From contig NC_045140.1 of assembly GCF_008831285.2 (NCBI RefSeq), positions 13,782,233 to 13,846,232 on the forward strand: a DNA stretch of 64,000 bases. Reading direction: 5' to 3'. The notes below the pieces were generated by a model that saw only the letters and a list, made by a program, of their open reading frames with translations, did no database searches and was not told the origin of the DNA. The first letter of the stretch is position 1. Each line of letters starts with the position of its first letter. This DNA comes from Nymphaea colorata. Taxonomy: Eukaryota; Streptophyta; Magnoliopsida; Nymphaeales; Nymphaeaceae. A program made the translations under genes and the position numbers. Shown one piece after another: positions 1-12,660 of the stretch.

Positions 1-16
1 ACACCTAGGCTAGAGT

Positions 17-360
17 TATCATAGAAAATTCACAGCCTTTAAACGATCATATGAGGAAATCATGGATGAACTATTAAAAAGGGGCACACTATCATTACCC
101 AAAGTTTCAATCCTCCTCCTATCATGAGAAAGGACAACACCTAATTTTTCAAATTCTATCGAGTACCGATGCATGTCATAAAAGATTGCATGGTACTCAA
201 AAACATAATTCAAGATGCAATGGACAAAGAAATGATTAATGTGACTCTTGGGCAGCCAAAAATAATCACCAGTCCTTTCTCAAAGCATGGAAAGGAAACA
301 AACTCAATGATTAGAGTCTTAGACACACTTCCATTTCATCCAAACAACAAGTCATGGTGA
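17..360 (+). pseudogene. Ty3/gypsy gag C-terminal relic
   Basis: Broken reading frames on the plus strand resemble the end of gag in Tat/Athila-type Ty3/gypsy elements. The first stretch (from about 17) reads YEEIMDELLKRGTLSLPKV. After a TGA and a frame change, a second frame (169-360) opens with MHVIKDCMVLKNIIQDAMDK, matching the H-x(4)-D-C plus Lys/Asp-rich segment that stands in for the zinc knuckle in these lineages. The expected first cysteine is a phenylalanine codon here. The family match is from memory of the motif. The element continues past the left edge, so neither terminus is visible. Confidence 0.6.
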
Positions 361-574
361 CTCGTGAAAAAGGAGCTCCAATTAACTTCTTCAAACTACT
401 GGCAAGGAAAGATGAAATAACACCCTCCGCTAGTTCCCCGCTCCTATGGAAGAAAAATTAGATCCGGAGCCTCTTGAAACACTGTAAAACTGGCAAGAGT
501 CTCCAACCCCCATCAATACTGAAAAATTCAGTCTAAACAGAAGGGACTAATGCGCCTACGGGTTATACCAAAAT

Positions 575-1010
575 GACTCATTATACTTCACAGATAAAGA
601 CCTCCCCAATAGAGGTGATATGCACAATGATTCCCTCTATATTACAATCACAACTTGTGGCTCCATGGTCACTTACGCATTGGCTGATGGTGGGGCAAGT
701 TTCAACATTTTCCCCATTTCAGACGACACAGGCCCTGGGGATCGGGGGGCTAGAATAGTCACAAGCCAAGGATATGATGGACATTGGCAGCCCTACATGG
801 GTGTGTATGTATAAAAGTGGAGATTGCAGAGACCCTATTTGAGGCTCTATTCCACATAGTGGATATAGAACCATTTTTTAACTTGTAATTTGATTGACCA
901 TGGATTCATTCAGCCAACGCAGTACCATCCACCCGGCAACAATGTGTCCAATGGGCCAAAAGAATGCAGGTGACAGTAGTATATGTAGAGAACTGTCAAA
1001 AATGATATCC
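575..1010 (+). pseudogene. Ty3/gypsy aspartic protease relic
   Basis: The frame at 620-814 reads NDSLYIT, then LADGGASFNIFP, then QGYDG. This follows the retropepsin order seen in Tat/Athila pol: a hydrophobic strand, a D-x-G-(A/S)-S active-site loop, then a conserved R/G-F/Y-D-G block. The active-site loop reads Asp-Gly-Gly where Asp-Asn-Gly or Asp-Thr-Gly is usual. Beyond 814 the homology continues in other frames (IEPFF-like and NAVPST-like blocks to about 1010) with stops and frameshifts, so the gene is dead. It follows the gag relic at 17-360 in the same orientation, consistent with one truncated element. No reverse transcriptase follows. Confidence 0.6.
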
Positions 1011-2084
1011 TTATCCCATGATACCCGTAGCAACATTTCCTATTGAAGTGCCCAATGTCTAAGTCTACAGGGAAGACATGATTCTCAAGCTAGACAAGAT
1101 AGACACAGAAGCCAAAGTAAGAGAGCTCATTGGCAAAGAAGAAGATGCCCCTTTCATGCGGCCCTTGCTTCCCTTCCATGCCAAAATCATGGAGATTGCT
1201 GCATAATTCCTTGGTTTTCCAAAAAACTCTGTCTAGCGTCAAGTCATAGCACCAAGTCATGATGACTTGGTGCCTACATAAACTACCCCTTGCAAGCAGC
1301 AAAAAACCGTGAGCAATCCCTTGGCATCCTTGGGCGTTCCCTCAAGAGCTCTCTCAAGCTTAAACGCCATCCTCTCAATTCCATTCCAAATCTTCTGCTC
1401 CAGCCAAGAGACTCTTGGTTTCCTAGCTGCAATAGCCATCAAGAGGAAGACGCCAAAGCCTTGGACGTCAAGCATGATCGACGCTAACTTGAATTCAGCC
1501 AAGGCACCATTAGCCAAGCTTCTCTAGGAAATTCCTACTCCAGCTGACCTATGCCTAGGGTATGTGCCCTCAACTCAGCTCAAAATCTAAGTCGTCTAAG
1601 CACCGTCTGCTCTAGCCGACTTCGCCATTCAAGGCATCGCAGCTCAGTCCGGTCCAGCCTAGGTGTTTCTACTCAAAGGTACTCAGCCTACTTGCTCTCC
1701 CATCCTAGGTGTTTTAGCCTAGTCAACCACATGTTCAAAGCATCTTCAAATTGGACTCCACCAAGGTGCGCTATTCAACTCAACAGCCGCCCCTAGTTTG
1801 GGCCAATTCCAGCCACAATACTAAATTCGATTTGGCACCTCTGCTCTGCCCTATTTTGGACAGCAATCTAAGCTCAACTTAGCCTCAAGATTTTCAGCAA
1901 ATCAGGTCTGTGACCTTCCTAACTTGCATAAAATTTAATTATATTGCCATGCATGTATGATGTTTCTAAAAACAATGAGGATCAGACCAAAAACAATGAG
2001 GAGCAGACATCCGCCGGTGAGGGGAGGCCGAGGCGGCAGCATTGGGGGACACGATGACCTCCCCTTTTCTTTTCAAGTTGAGAT
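1011..2084. other. No recognisable gene
   Basis: About 1.1 kb after the gypsy relic. Short overlapping frames on both strands at 1257-1796 have no recognisable domain and no consistent frame. The DNA is moderately GC-rich with CTAGCC/CCTAGG-like words, which may be remaining non-coding element sequence. I see no LTR end, RNA gene or promoter that I can support. Confidence 0.4.
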
Positions 2085-2106
2085 AGAGGAGGCCATGGCC
2101 TCCTCT
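2085..2106. repeat. 22-bp perfect palindrome
   Basis: AGAGGAGGCC followed by ATGGCCTCCTCT reads the same on both strands, centred on an NcoI-type CCATGG. It lies in a GC-rich patch (about 2000-2135) that ends in a TATATATATAAG run. It could extrude as a hairpin or be a fortuitous palindrome. No coding function is seen. Confidence 0.8.
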
Positions 2107-3737
<1,631 letters not shown>

Positions 3738-4273
3738 TTTTAAAAGAGTAAACAATGATTGTGAAAACATTAAAAAAATCCAAACTTCTATTATTTTATA
3801 AAAAATTTCAAAAACAATCTCCACCTCCTTTAGTACATATTTGAATGTGCACTTAACCCGATCTGCTGGATATGCATCCATAGGATTTCTTGCTGTACTG
3901 CCTATGCAAACAATTGGGCCACTGCGCTTGGCCGACCTCCCGATAAGGCCACGCCAATGGGCAACTCTGCTCCTACCCTCTTCTTCAAATCCGTAGAAGC
4001 ACGTTACTGCAAGCAAAAGCATTGAAACATTACCATGGTCAATTTTAAAGGAGGGGGAGATGTTGATGTTGACCGAGTCACAGCAGAGGGTTTGAAATTG
4101 AACACGACGAAAACAAAAAAAAAAGGGCTGCTTTTGTGGGTGGTCGGTAGAGAGACTGTGCCGACGTACCCACCGTTTTCGCTTTCCTCTTTCTCTTTTA
4201 TATTCAAACGTCTATAACGTGGCTTTCTTGTTTTCCTCAGATTTCTCCATCACATCTACGGTACACGCTGCTG

Positions 4274-4349
4274 CTGCACCGTGGCCGACCTGTATTTTAA
4301 TCATTCAGTGACTGCACCGTGGCCGACCTGTATTTTAATCATTCAGTGG
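4274..4349. repeat. 38-bp tandem duplication
   Basis: Two copies (4274-4311 and 4312-4349) start CTGCACCGTGGCCGACC and end ATTCAGTG, effectively identical. A second, shorter duplication of about 21-24 bp (CACTTTCTTAATACAAATTT) lies at 4435-4480. Both look like recent replication-slippage duplications in non-coding DNA. Confidence 0.9.
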
Positions 4350-4480
4350 TGAAGCCAAAAAAAATTATTAAATGAGCACTTATTTTAGTGGGTTTGGTTC
4401 CTATGGGGCATTAATTTGAATTTGCCGTGGGCACCACTTTCTTAATACAAATTTTGTCCACTTTCTTAATACAAATTTTC

Positions 4481-7400
4481 AAGTAGTGGTGTTGATTGGC
4501 GTGGGCTAGCCCACATATAGCTGCAACTATTCTTAAAGAAAGAGATGTCGACAGCAATTCCGGAGAAAAGCCTAATTCAATCAGCTCCTAGGTGGCCCAC
4601 TATAATAGTCAGCTAGCATTTTCAACTCATTCTTTTGAAAATTCACCTCCATGAACGCATTTTACATCTCTGAATGACTAAAAAGTGAAAAACTAGAATT
4701 TAGATCAGCTTTTATAGGGATTTCAAAGCAGACAGTCTTGCAACATAAACTCATAAAATCTGATTCTCATATGAAAAAAATCATGATCTTTTTTCAGTTT
4801 TTATTTATCAACATTTCAAGTTCATCCATGCAGTTACGTTCATGAAAAGAAATAATGACTATAACAACAGCCAAGTTTCATTTATCAATTGAATTTGAAT
4901 TCAAGTATGCCATTCTAGTATCCGAGTAAGATCGGTTAAGAATCTGACTCAATTGTCTATAAAATGATGGACTCCATGCTAATCAATTGCATAACAAGCA
5001 CAAATATCACCAGTCATATAAATGGCATCGATATTAAAGTTTTAGAAACGATTTCCGCCAAGCGACCGTGGACCCTGACAAGCACCCAATGAAATTAGGC
5101 GCCAATTCGACGATATCAGGTATTAATTTCACGTGCAGCTAAAGAGGTCGGCCGCAAGAGCGGCGCCACTGCAAGCCTCAGGGGCCCAGTGGGTTGGTCA
5201 GGTTTGGTTAGGATTTGTACAAATTGGATGAGGTAAACACGACCACTAAGCAAAAGTGGGCTTTGTCGTATACAATCACGTGTCAAGTCCCCGTGGATGG
5301 AAGTCAAAGAAAAAGAAGAAGAAAAAGCATGCTGATGTTGCATCAAAGAGCTTGAATTGCTAAAGCATTGACAGTTTAATCTCCTTCACTACTTTGCTTT
5401 GAAAAAACAAAAAAAAACTAGAAATGAATGCATTTATCTATTGCATCTCTCATCTGTTCAAAAGAGAGAGGCAGAGAGAGGTACCAATTAGAAGTCGTGT
5501 TTTGCGTTTTGTCTTTCCAATCAAACTTTACAGATATGTTAATGTAGCTCTTTGTACAGCCTCGTGAGAAGCCTAAGATTGTGCATTATGAGGTTGAAAG
5601 TGCCTTACATGCGCATCACGTGTTCCCAACTATGAATTTCTATTACTATCCGTAAGTTTGTCTGCCATGAAAACTATGTAGTGAGAAACATAATGAACTA
5701 TCGTGTGTGCGCGCTCGTGCCTGTGCTTGAACCCTCTGCTATACACACCAAGTGGGAACCGTGGCACAGACGGCATAAGAAGAAAACGTTGCTGAAACGT
5801 GTTGAATCCTACCAACAATGTGAAAGAAAAGTTTTGTTTGGAAAAAAGACAATCAAGACCAACGGGGCACCAATTCCAGCTGTTGCAGGAACTCCATTGG
5901 CGGTTACAACTCAGCAGAAACTGGAGGCATGCAATTTAATGGCTGAAACCTTGCTCGAACTTTTTTATATACCATGTATCATGCTAAACAGTGGTCCTCG
6001 TAGTTTTTTTGGTGCAAAGTGAACTGCATGCAATTTCAATCCATTCAACCAAGCAGTTGTGTAAGTTTTGAACTAACTAAGCCATCTGTAATCAGCATGA
6101 AGGTTTCAACTCCAAACACACCAATTGAGGCCATGGATTAGATCTCATTGTAAGTACATGAAGAGAAACTTGATAAGTTGATATATTGTATTGTTAATAT
6201 ATATATAGATGCCCCTAAAAACATTAAAGTTGTTGAATTAGTGCTCTGCTAGTAGGAACTAAGGATTTTTGGCATCAATCCAAGTAATTGAAAAATACTT
6301 TAGATTGTAAAACTAGGGCCTTGCACTGCGATCCAAAACCTGCCGAAACACTGTCAAAATGGGAAGGCGAAAGACAACTACATTTGTTCAACAGCTTCTT
6401 TGTTAAAACTTTTTATTCTCAACCAATTTTGTCCTACACGAAAAGATCACCCACCCCTAGTTTGGCCTATAAAAGAAGTCAAAAGGGATCTGAGTAAGCC
6501 TATTGGCGATTTTCATCTTGTGATGCACATGGGTTAAAAAATAAAAATAAAAAGCCAAGAAGAAGAAGAAACAAACCAGGAAAAAGCCACATGGATAACG
6601 ATTCCCCAATTATGGTTACTTGCATTTTCCAATGCTTTCATTTTCATTACTAGCCGAATAGTCTTTTCCTTTCCAAAGGTTTAATGGTCTACATTGCAGG
6701 CTGAAGTTCTTCTTTTCCGGCGCCTCCATTATATTACTAGCATTATGCAGCTGCTTACCAAATTATGCGAGAGATAAGAGTTCCGAATTCTTGTTTTCCA
6801 CCTAATTTTAAAAGTTCCCAAACTTTCTTCCAACAATGAATGACCACATCACAAACAATGGAGGAGATCAGAACACATTTGCAAGAGCTTGCCATCATGA
6901 CAAACTTGCAATGCTAACCTCGGTTGAAATTTTACAGCATTCCAACATGTAAGAGAATCCTAACATGTGGATATTGACGTCTTAAAAAATTTTAAAGGCA
7001 AAGAGATCTGAGTTTATATGTTCACTCTTGAAGGAAAATATGATAGTTTAGTGGACAAAATCAACTTTTGAATTGTAATACCTTCTATGATTCTACAAGT
7101 CAATGTCAATCCCCGGTGATTATTTTGTAATTTAGTGAAGTAGCTGGTCTGAATTTGGCGTTTACCAAAAGTTGTCCCTTGACATGAAATAGTGAAAAAC
7201 ATGTCTTGTAATGTTTGTGAGTTTGGATTTGACAGACTTAGCCTAACCCTGTGACAAAGCAAGTATTTTCCTTCTCGACACAGTTCCCTCGAGTGAAAAT
7301 TCCAATCCTCAAAAACTTTCATCCGGGATTAAATTTGGAAACTGAATGAAATCGGCCAGGATGCCGATTCATCGATCCAGCTGAATCAGTTATGAAACAG

Positions 7401-7820
7401 CAAAATATTTAAAAAATAATAATAAAAGTGAAAATATAAATAAATAAAAGTAAAAATATAAAAAAATAAAAGAAAAAAATGAACCGTGCATGTCCCATGG
7501 GACTTCTGGTCAATAAAAAGCAAAAAGAAGATAACAGACAGAAGAGGATTAAACGATTCAATGAATATGACATTACTAAATCAAACTCAAAGTCCACCAC
7601 ATGATGAACTAGCTAGCTACTTGGACTTAAGATGGTCGGTTATCTCCCTATGGCCAGAACCTGGAACTGTTTAGGTCCTTGGTAGAGCTGGAGGATGGCC
7701 AGGTCCACTCGGGTCATCCTCCATCTCCACCTGGAGCCTGATTGATTAGTGCTTGAGCCCCATATTACCACTATTAATGCTTGTTGGGTCTCAACGTAAA
7801 ATCTGACCCAACGCTGGATA
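4481..7820. other. Non-coding stretch, no gene recognised
   Basis: About 3.3 kb of AT-rich DNA. The longest frame (5681-6022 plus, 113 codons) has no domain, no codon-use signal I can judge and no homology I recognise. The other short frames are equally unsupported. There are A/T-rich low-complexity stretches around 7400-7480. Confidence 0.4.
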
Positions 7821-7828
7821 GTTGGATG

Positions 7829-8642
7829 TAAGCCTGGGCAGCGGCCACCGGGTACCCAGCCCTACTTTGAGCCCGAGCTCTCAAAAAATACTAAATTATC
7901 GGGCCCGGCCCGGGCTTCAAACCGTGACTGTCGGGGGCCCGAAAAGCCCGACTCCACTTTTTTTTTTTTTAATTAACTCATGTTAGGATAGGATTCCTGT
8001 TTCGCATATTCCTGCCTTTTAGCAATGGGGAAAGCTATAGAGACTAGAGGCGCCCCCAAGTCAGTCTTGGGTCACGCTGCACTCAATGGTGAGCCCTTTG
8101 TAGCAGGAACAAAATGGAAGGCTGGTGGGTCGCCGATGCCAACGACCCAAAAACAGTGGCAATCGGCCTGTTGGTGGCGGTCTTGTACTGCAGAAAGAAA
8201 GGAAGGAGGAGGTGCAGTTGGGAAAGAATTAGAGGGAAACCGAGAGAGGCAAAGGGCCTGCGTTCGATAGGGAGAGGAGAGAAGATTCAGGAAGAAGCGA
8301 TTGGGATGGAGGGAGACGAAAGTTGTAGCGGGGAGAGAAAGAGAGATTAAGAGAGAGGGAGTCTGGCAAAAAGGAGAGATAGGTGGGAGAGAGCACGAGA
8401 GGGAGAACTCACCGTTTTTCCTCTTCTTCCTTAGTTTTTTCTTTTGCTTCTCTTCCTTAGTTTTTTCTTTTGCTTCGCTGAATGATGGTTATTTCACCCT
8501 TTTTCTTCTTCCTCATCTTTTCCCCCTTTTTCTTCTCCCTCTTCTTTTCCGGGCCGGGCCGGGCCTGGGGCAGAAACTCAAGCCCCGAGGCCCGATATTC
8601 CATCAGCCCGACCTGTTTAAAAATGGGCCTGGCCCAGCCTTA
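7829..8642. mobile_element. Non-autonomous hAT-type element, 814 bp
   Basis: Termini are TAAGCCTGGGC at the left and GCCCAGCCTTA at the right, an 11-bp inverted repeat with one mismatch. The direct repeat GTTGGATG flanks it exactly on both sides (7821-7828 and 8643-8650). An 8-bp target duplication with short GC-rich terminal repeats is the signature of the hAT superfamily. Subterminal DNA is rich in GGGCCCGG/CCGGGCCGGG. The interior is purine-rich (AGAGGGAGA) and encodes no transposase, so it would need a transposase in trans. Frames at 8025-8849 cross the element boundary and are not supported as genes. The perfect duplication suggests a fairly recent insertion. Confidence 0.85.
8425..8476. 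repeat. 26-bp tandem duplication inside hAT element
   Basis: Two adjacent copies (8425-8450 and 8451-8476) of a pyrimidine-rich unit beginning TCTTCCTTAG and ending TTTTGCTTC. They look identical by eye. Confidence 0.9.
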
Positions 8643-8650
8643 GTTGGATG

Positions 8651-9642
8651 GTCAAAGTTCACAGGCCAAATTACTGTGAGAGAGGTGGGTCTCGCCCCCA
8701 TAAACACACGTTGGTGCTCACTAAGCAACAACAACCTGACACTAAGGGCCAGAGTTCCAGTGCAAACCCAACACACAACTAACGGGCCCAGGTTGCACCG
8801 TCACTCTCTTTCCAGAAACCTGCCCAACCCAGTTCACCTTCCAACCTGATCACCACTGTCACGGACTCACGAGAAAGTGATCAACAACATGTTTCTCATT
8901 TATTCATGTTTTTGATATGGAACATTTACATGATCTATTAATGGAATCAAAACAGAAACTCATGGATGGACAGAGTTGCAGATGAATGCAGCTAAAGTAG
9001 AAGCACAAGGCTGCTCATGGTTGGGATAAGATGGTAATGCATTCATTTGGCATTTCAACCACATAAATGTGCATTTGTGTGTGCTGTTGGAAAAAATATC
9101 AACTAGCTACCTGTTTTGCCTTACAAGGCCACCTTTGCTACAAGGGCTCTTCATCTGTTTGTCAATGTTATGTCATAAGCACATGACTTTTAGTAGGACC
9201 AACAGATATGTGATTCATGTTGTTGGGCGACCCAAGCAGTGGTGACTAACCTCAATTCATGTTGGCTAGGCAGACTCAAATGACTTCACCGCAGGCAACA
9301 AAAGGTGGCAAAGGTCCAAATATGCACTTGAGGTTTCCCTTAGTCTGAAGTTCAAATCTGAATTTTATGTATCGATCCCTTTTGACAACACAACCTGTGT
9401 CAAAATCCCAACAAAGGTGCCATCACAGACGACGAAGAGTTCGCAATGGCAGCATGATCGTGCACTTGAGCCCATCACAGAGTAAAACCCCAGCAGGAAG
9501 TGAACGGGTAAATTTTGGCGCTATTTTTACATGAGTTGTAGTGCTGAATTATGGAGCATAATTGTACTATAAAGAAGTATGTCATTCATGGATGGCATGC
9601 CACTAAGCTATTTGGTGATGGTTTCTGCAATGTATGGATTTT
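8651..9642. other. Non-coding stretch
   Basis: About 1 kb with no supportable reading frame or element terminus. It begins right after the hAT target duplication. Confidence 0.4.
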
Positions 9643-9890
9643 CGTGTGTCATCTTAATAATGACATAAATTGCCCATGGTTAATAGAAAAAGAAACTTTA
9701 TGTATGGACAAAAGGTGAACTGCGAAAAGAAGATTTGTGGAGTCGATAAAGGTGAAATTTGTCAGTCCCATATATGCATATCGTTTGACCAATATACCCA
9801 TATCAGTGGTAAATACCGTCTTTGGTTTTTGTCCTACTCATAGTGTTAACTCATTATCTCATAAGTATTTTACTATCTCATCAGTTACTT
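9643..9890 (+). repeat. TTATCTCA-family dispersed repeat, copy A
   Basis: Shares its order of blocks with copies at 19545-20005 (same orientation) and 22550-23095 (opposite orientation). The blocks are TTAATAATGAC near the start, then GTTAATA, AAATTTGTCAGT, ATGCATATCGTTTGACCAAT, CTCATAGTGTTA, then TTATCTCATAA. This copy ends soon after the first TTATCTCA words. It has no coding capacity. Confidence 0.75.
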
Positions 9891-10792
9891 GTCTCGGACA
9901 TTAACTTGGAAGTTCAATTGGCGCCAACATGGGTCAAAGGTGAATCGGCTGGTGCACTCAGTTGACACTAATTCCTTGATATGGATAGCAGGAATAATGC
10001 GAGAAGCCTATACGTGAAGGTGTTGTTGACCCAAAATATCCCTCAATGCGACAAAATAGATTTTCAAAAAGCGCATGTCTTGTGGTAGATGGCAGGAATG
10101 AAGCGAGAAGCCCGTACATGAAAAAGGTAAAAGAAAGTTTATCAGTCGCTGAGGAGCGATTTCTCCATAAAGCCACATGTTCACAGCAGTAGAGGGAGTC
10201 GTCGATTGCACAGACAGCAATTATCATCCTTGTCGGAGCCGTACTCATCGAAGGTCGAGAACGTTGGTAAGAGAAACCTTAAGGACGTCCATTGGAACAA
10301 GCATAAGCTTCTAATAGGTTCACTTCTTTCAGAATGAGTTTTCGTTCGTAGGGTGTAGTTATCGTCCTCGTCGGTAGAAGTTATCATCAGGGGCTGACGA
10401 GAGTCAGTCAAAGCAAGCGTAAGGATAACTGTTGTACATCGATTTTCATCATCGGTGACAGATATAATCTATTATTTTGAGGGTTGATCTCGCGCATTCA
10501 TTAGTTCATACATTGTAGAAGATAAATATAAGGAGGTAAGATAGTGAAATAACAACTCCTGTACATATTGTAGAGGAGAAACATAATGAAGTGAGATAAT
10601 GAAATGACAATATTATCTCATATCCTTCTGTTTCTCATATGTAGTATATACATGTGTTGTTATTTCAATGTCTTATATCTATTCGTTTATCTTTGGCTCT
10701 ATATAGCAATCTTACTTCACTATCTTATATTTGTTTTTGCTTCTTATATATCAACGATGTCTACTTGAAAGAATAGCACCACCGAATGTCCA

Positions 10793-11578
10793 TTGTGTGA
10801 TCCCAAATGGGGTGAAGTTGTCCTATACAATAGACAAAATCTGAAGAACTTGGAAAGAGATAGAATGATAGGTGAGTACGAGGTTTTGGTAGAACAGAAA
10901 GAGAATGGGGCATTTGAAGATAAAACTCTTGTTGGAACATATCGTATGTCACCTGAAATGCAGGTCGTGGAGAAAGAGAATAAAGGCATGAAAGAAAATG
11001 AGGAGGAGGAGGTAGCGGAAATGAATGGATAGGCCGCAGTGTCACAGCATGCAGTTGAGAAGGAATTTGAGAAGGAGGATGTGGCAGAAATGAGGGACAG
11101 GCTGCAAAGACAGAGAATGAAGGGGTGAAGGAGTTTGAGCAGGAGGAGGTGGCAAAACCGAATGGACAGGCCATAGAGATAGAGAATGTAGGGGAGAATG
11201 AATTTGAGCAAGAAGAGGTGGTGGAAATGAAGGGACAAGCCACAGAGACAGAGAATGCAAGGGAGAAGGAAGAAGTGGCAAAAATGTAGGGCTAGGCCGT
11301 TGAGGCAGAGAGTGGAGGGGGAGATAAAATTTGAGAAGGAGGAGGTTGCGGAAGGGGAGAAATTTCTGGAGGCAAAGAATGATGGAGAGGAGGATAATGA
11401 GTTGGAGAATCCATTGTTGAATGAACTGGAAGGACTAGTGTTAGGTATGTAGACTGTAACTATACTAAAAATTAGAGGTGCTAGGCGACAAAGGAAACCT
11501 AATTTTAATTTGGAGGTAGTAGAGATAGTTAGGAAGAAAAAGAGGCAATTGTGTGATGTCGATGTAAGTAATCTATGA
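10793..11578 (+). pseudogene. Glu-rich tandem-repeat protein relic
   Basis: The plus-strand reading is a highly acidic, repeat-bearing protein. About six copies of a 22-24-residue module (core EEVAEMNGQA, then a Glu-rich linker EFEQEE) start near 11010, 11077, 11144, 11213, 11269 and 11341. A basic segment RRQRKPNFNLEVVEIV and KKKRQ follows (about 11480-11560). A CAG-to-TAG change at 11030 and frame changes in later units break it. The first in-frame ATG is at 10793. No family is recognised from the acidic part. A possible plant-mobile-domain fragment follows on the same strand. The antisense frame over the same DNA stays open but is low-complexity and not favoured. Confidence 0.45.
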
Positions 11579-11639
11579 TGTTTATTCAAGTATTTGTAAT
11601 TAAAGTTTTTGTGCTTGATAATGTCTTTGACAGTGGCAT

Positions 11640-11900
11640 TTCTATTGTAGAAATGTGGGTGCTACCAAAGGCGTTTAGTCATTGATTGGTATGAAGTTCT
11701 GATGGACTTTCAAAAGCATAGGTTGGGGAGAATGCAATTCTTAGTGTTGTTGTCTTGTAGCACAATAGAACTCCAATGGGGACCTTGTTTGCCATGGCAC
11801 AAAAGTGGATTCTTGGATAAACACATTTGTGATTGATGAATTCGAGATGACGATCACTCTAGAAAATATTGCTAGGTTGTGTCATCTGTCTCAAACTCCA
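11640..11900 (+). pseudogene. Possible plant mobile domain fragment
   Basis: One frame reads RRLVIDWYEVLMDFQKHRLG (about 11668-11730). A second, frame-shifted piece reads WINTFVIDEFEMTITLENIA (within 11805-11885). The F-x(6)-E-M-T-I-T-L-E-D/N-x-A-R-L block is the hallmark of the plant mobile domain found in MULE-related transposons and domesticated relatives; this is recalled family knowledge, not a search. Only this part of the domain is visible and it is frame-shifted, so it is not functional. It lies downstream of the Glu-rich repeat region and between TTATCTCA-rich DNA. Confidence 0.4.
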
Positions 11901-12099
11901 TTCTTACAGCAAGAACATGTTCTTCGAGATCCTCCATCTCGAACTCTATTTCTACAGCAAGAAATTTCATTTCCACAGCAGAAGCATGTCGTTCGAGATC
12001 ATTTGTCTCAAACTTTATTCTTCCAAAAAAAAGCACATTCTTCGAGATTCTTCATTTTCTCACAGAGGAACTCAATCTTATGTTTGTCGTCATTCGATG

Positions 12100-12660
12100 A
12101 TGTAGATATTTCATATATTGTGTCATCTACACTGCATAAAGTCTGTCGATCAGATAACATTTTAATATTATCTCACTAATTATTTATTTCACGCATAAAT
12201 TCTTTCCATCAAATAACATTCAACATTATCTCACCACAAAGTCCATCAATTAATAACAAACTTTATATCACGTTGTTTAGTTATCGCTATCCCCTGTAGA
12301 AGCATTGTTATCTCTTTCTCTTGTTACTATTCATGGTCTTCTTGGTAGACTCATTGTTATCTCATTATTTCGCAATCATTCTTTTTGTTACTTGATTGCA
12401 TTATTTTGTCCTCATTTACTTATCGCTTACTTTGTACATGTGTCTTCTCTCATTCCATCGATTGATAACGAGAAGAATGGTTATGAAATAATGAGAGAAA
12501 CTGGGATGCATAAACTTATCTCCTGAATTCATTGTCTCTCACATTTGTTATGCCACAAATTTGTTATCTCACTCAAACTATCTCAAACATGTTACATCAT
12601 AACATTATCTACCACATGAACTGGGATGCACTTGTTATTTAGTCTAGATTGATATAACAC
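12100..12660 (+). repeat. TTATCTCA-rich region
   Basis: Many spaced TTATCTCA/TTATTTCA words, the same vocabulary as the repeat family at 9643, 19545 and 22550 but more diverged. A similar, shorter stretch lies at 10440-10740. The two flank the Glu-rich/mobile-domain relic and may be the ends of one decayed element. Confidence 0.5.

Noticed and set aside
8301-8849. 182-codon plus-strand frame
   Set aside because: It runs across the right boundary of the hAT element into flanking DNA and has no domain.
10744-11589. 281-codon open frame on the minus strand
   Set aside because: It is the antisense of the Glu-rich repeats and gives a Leu/Phe/Ser/Cys-rich low-complexity product. The plus strand has the more protein-like acidic repeat and basic tail. 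Not called as a gene, though strand choice rests on composition only.
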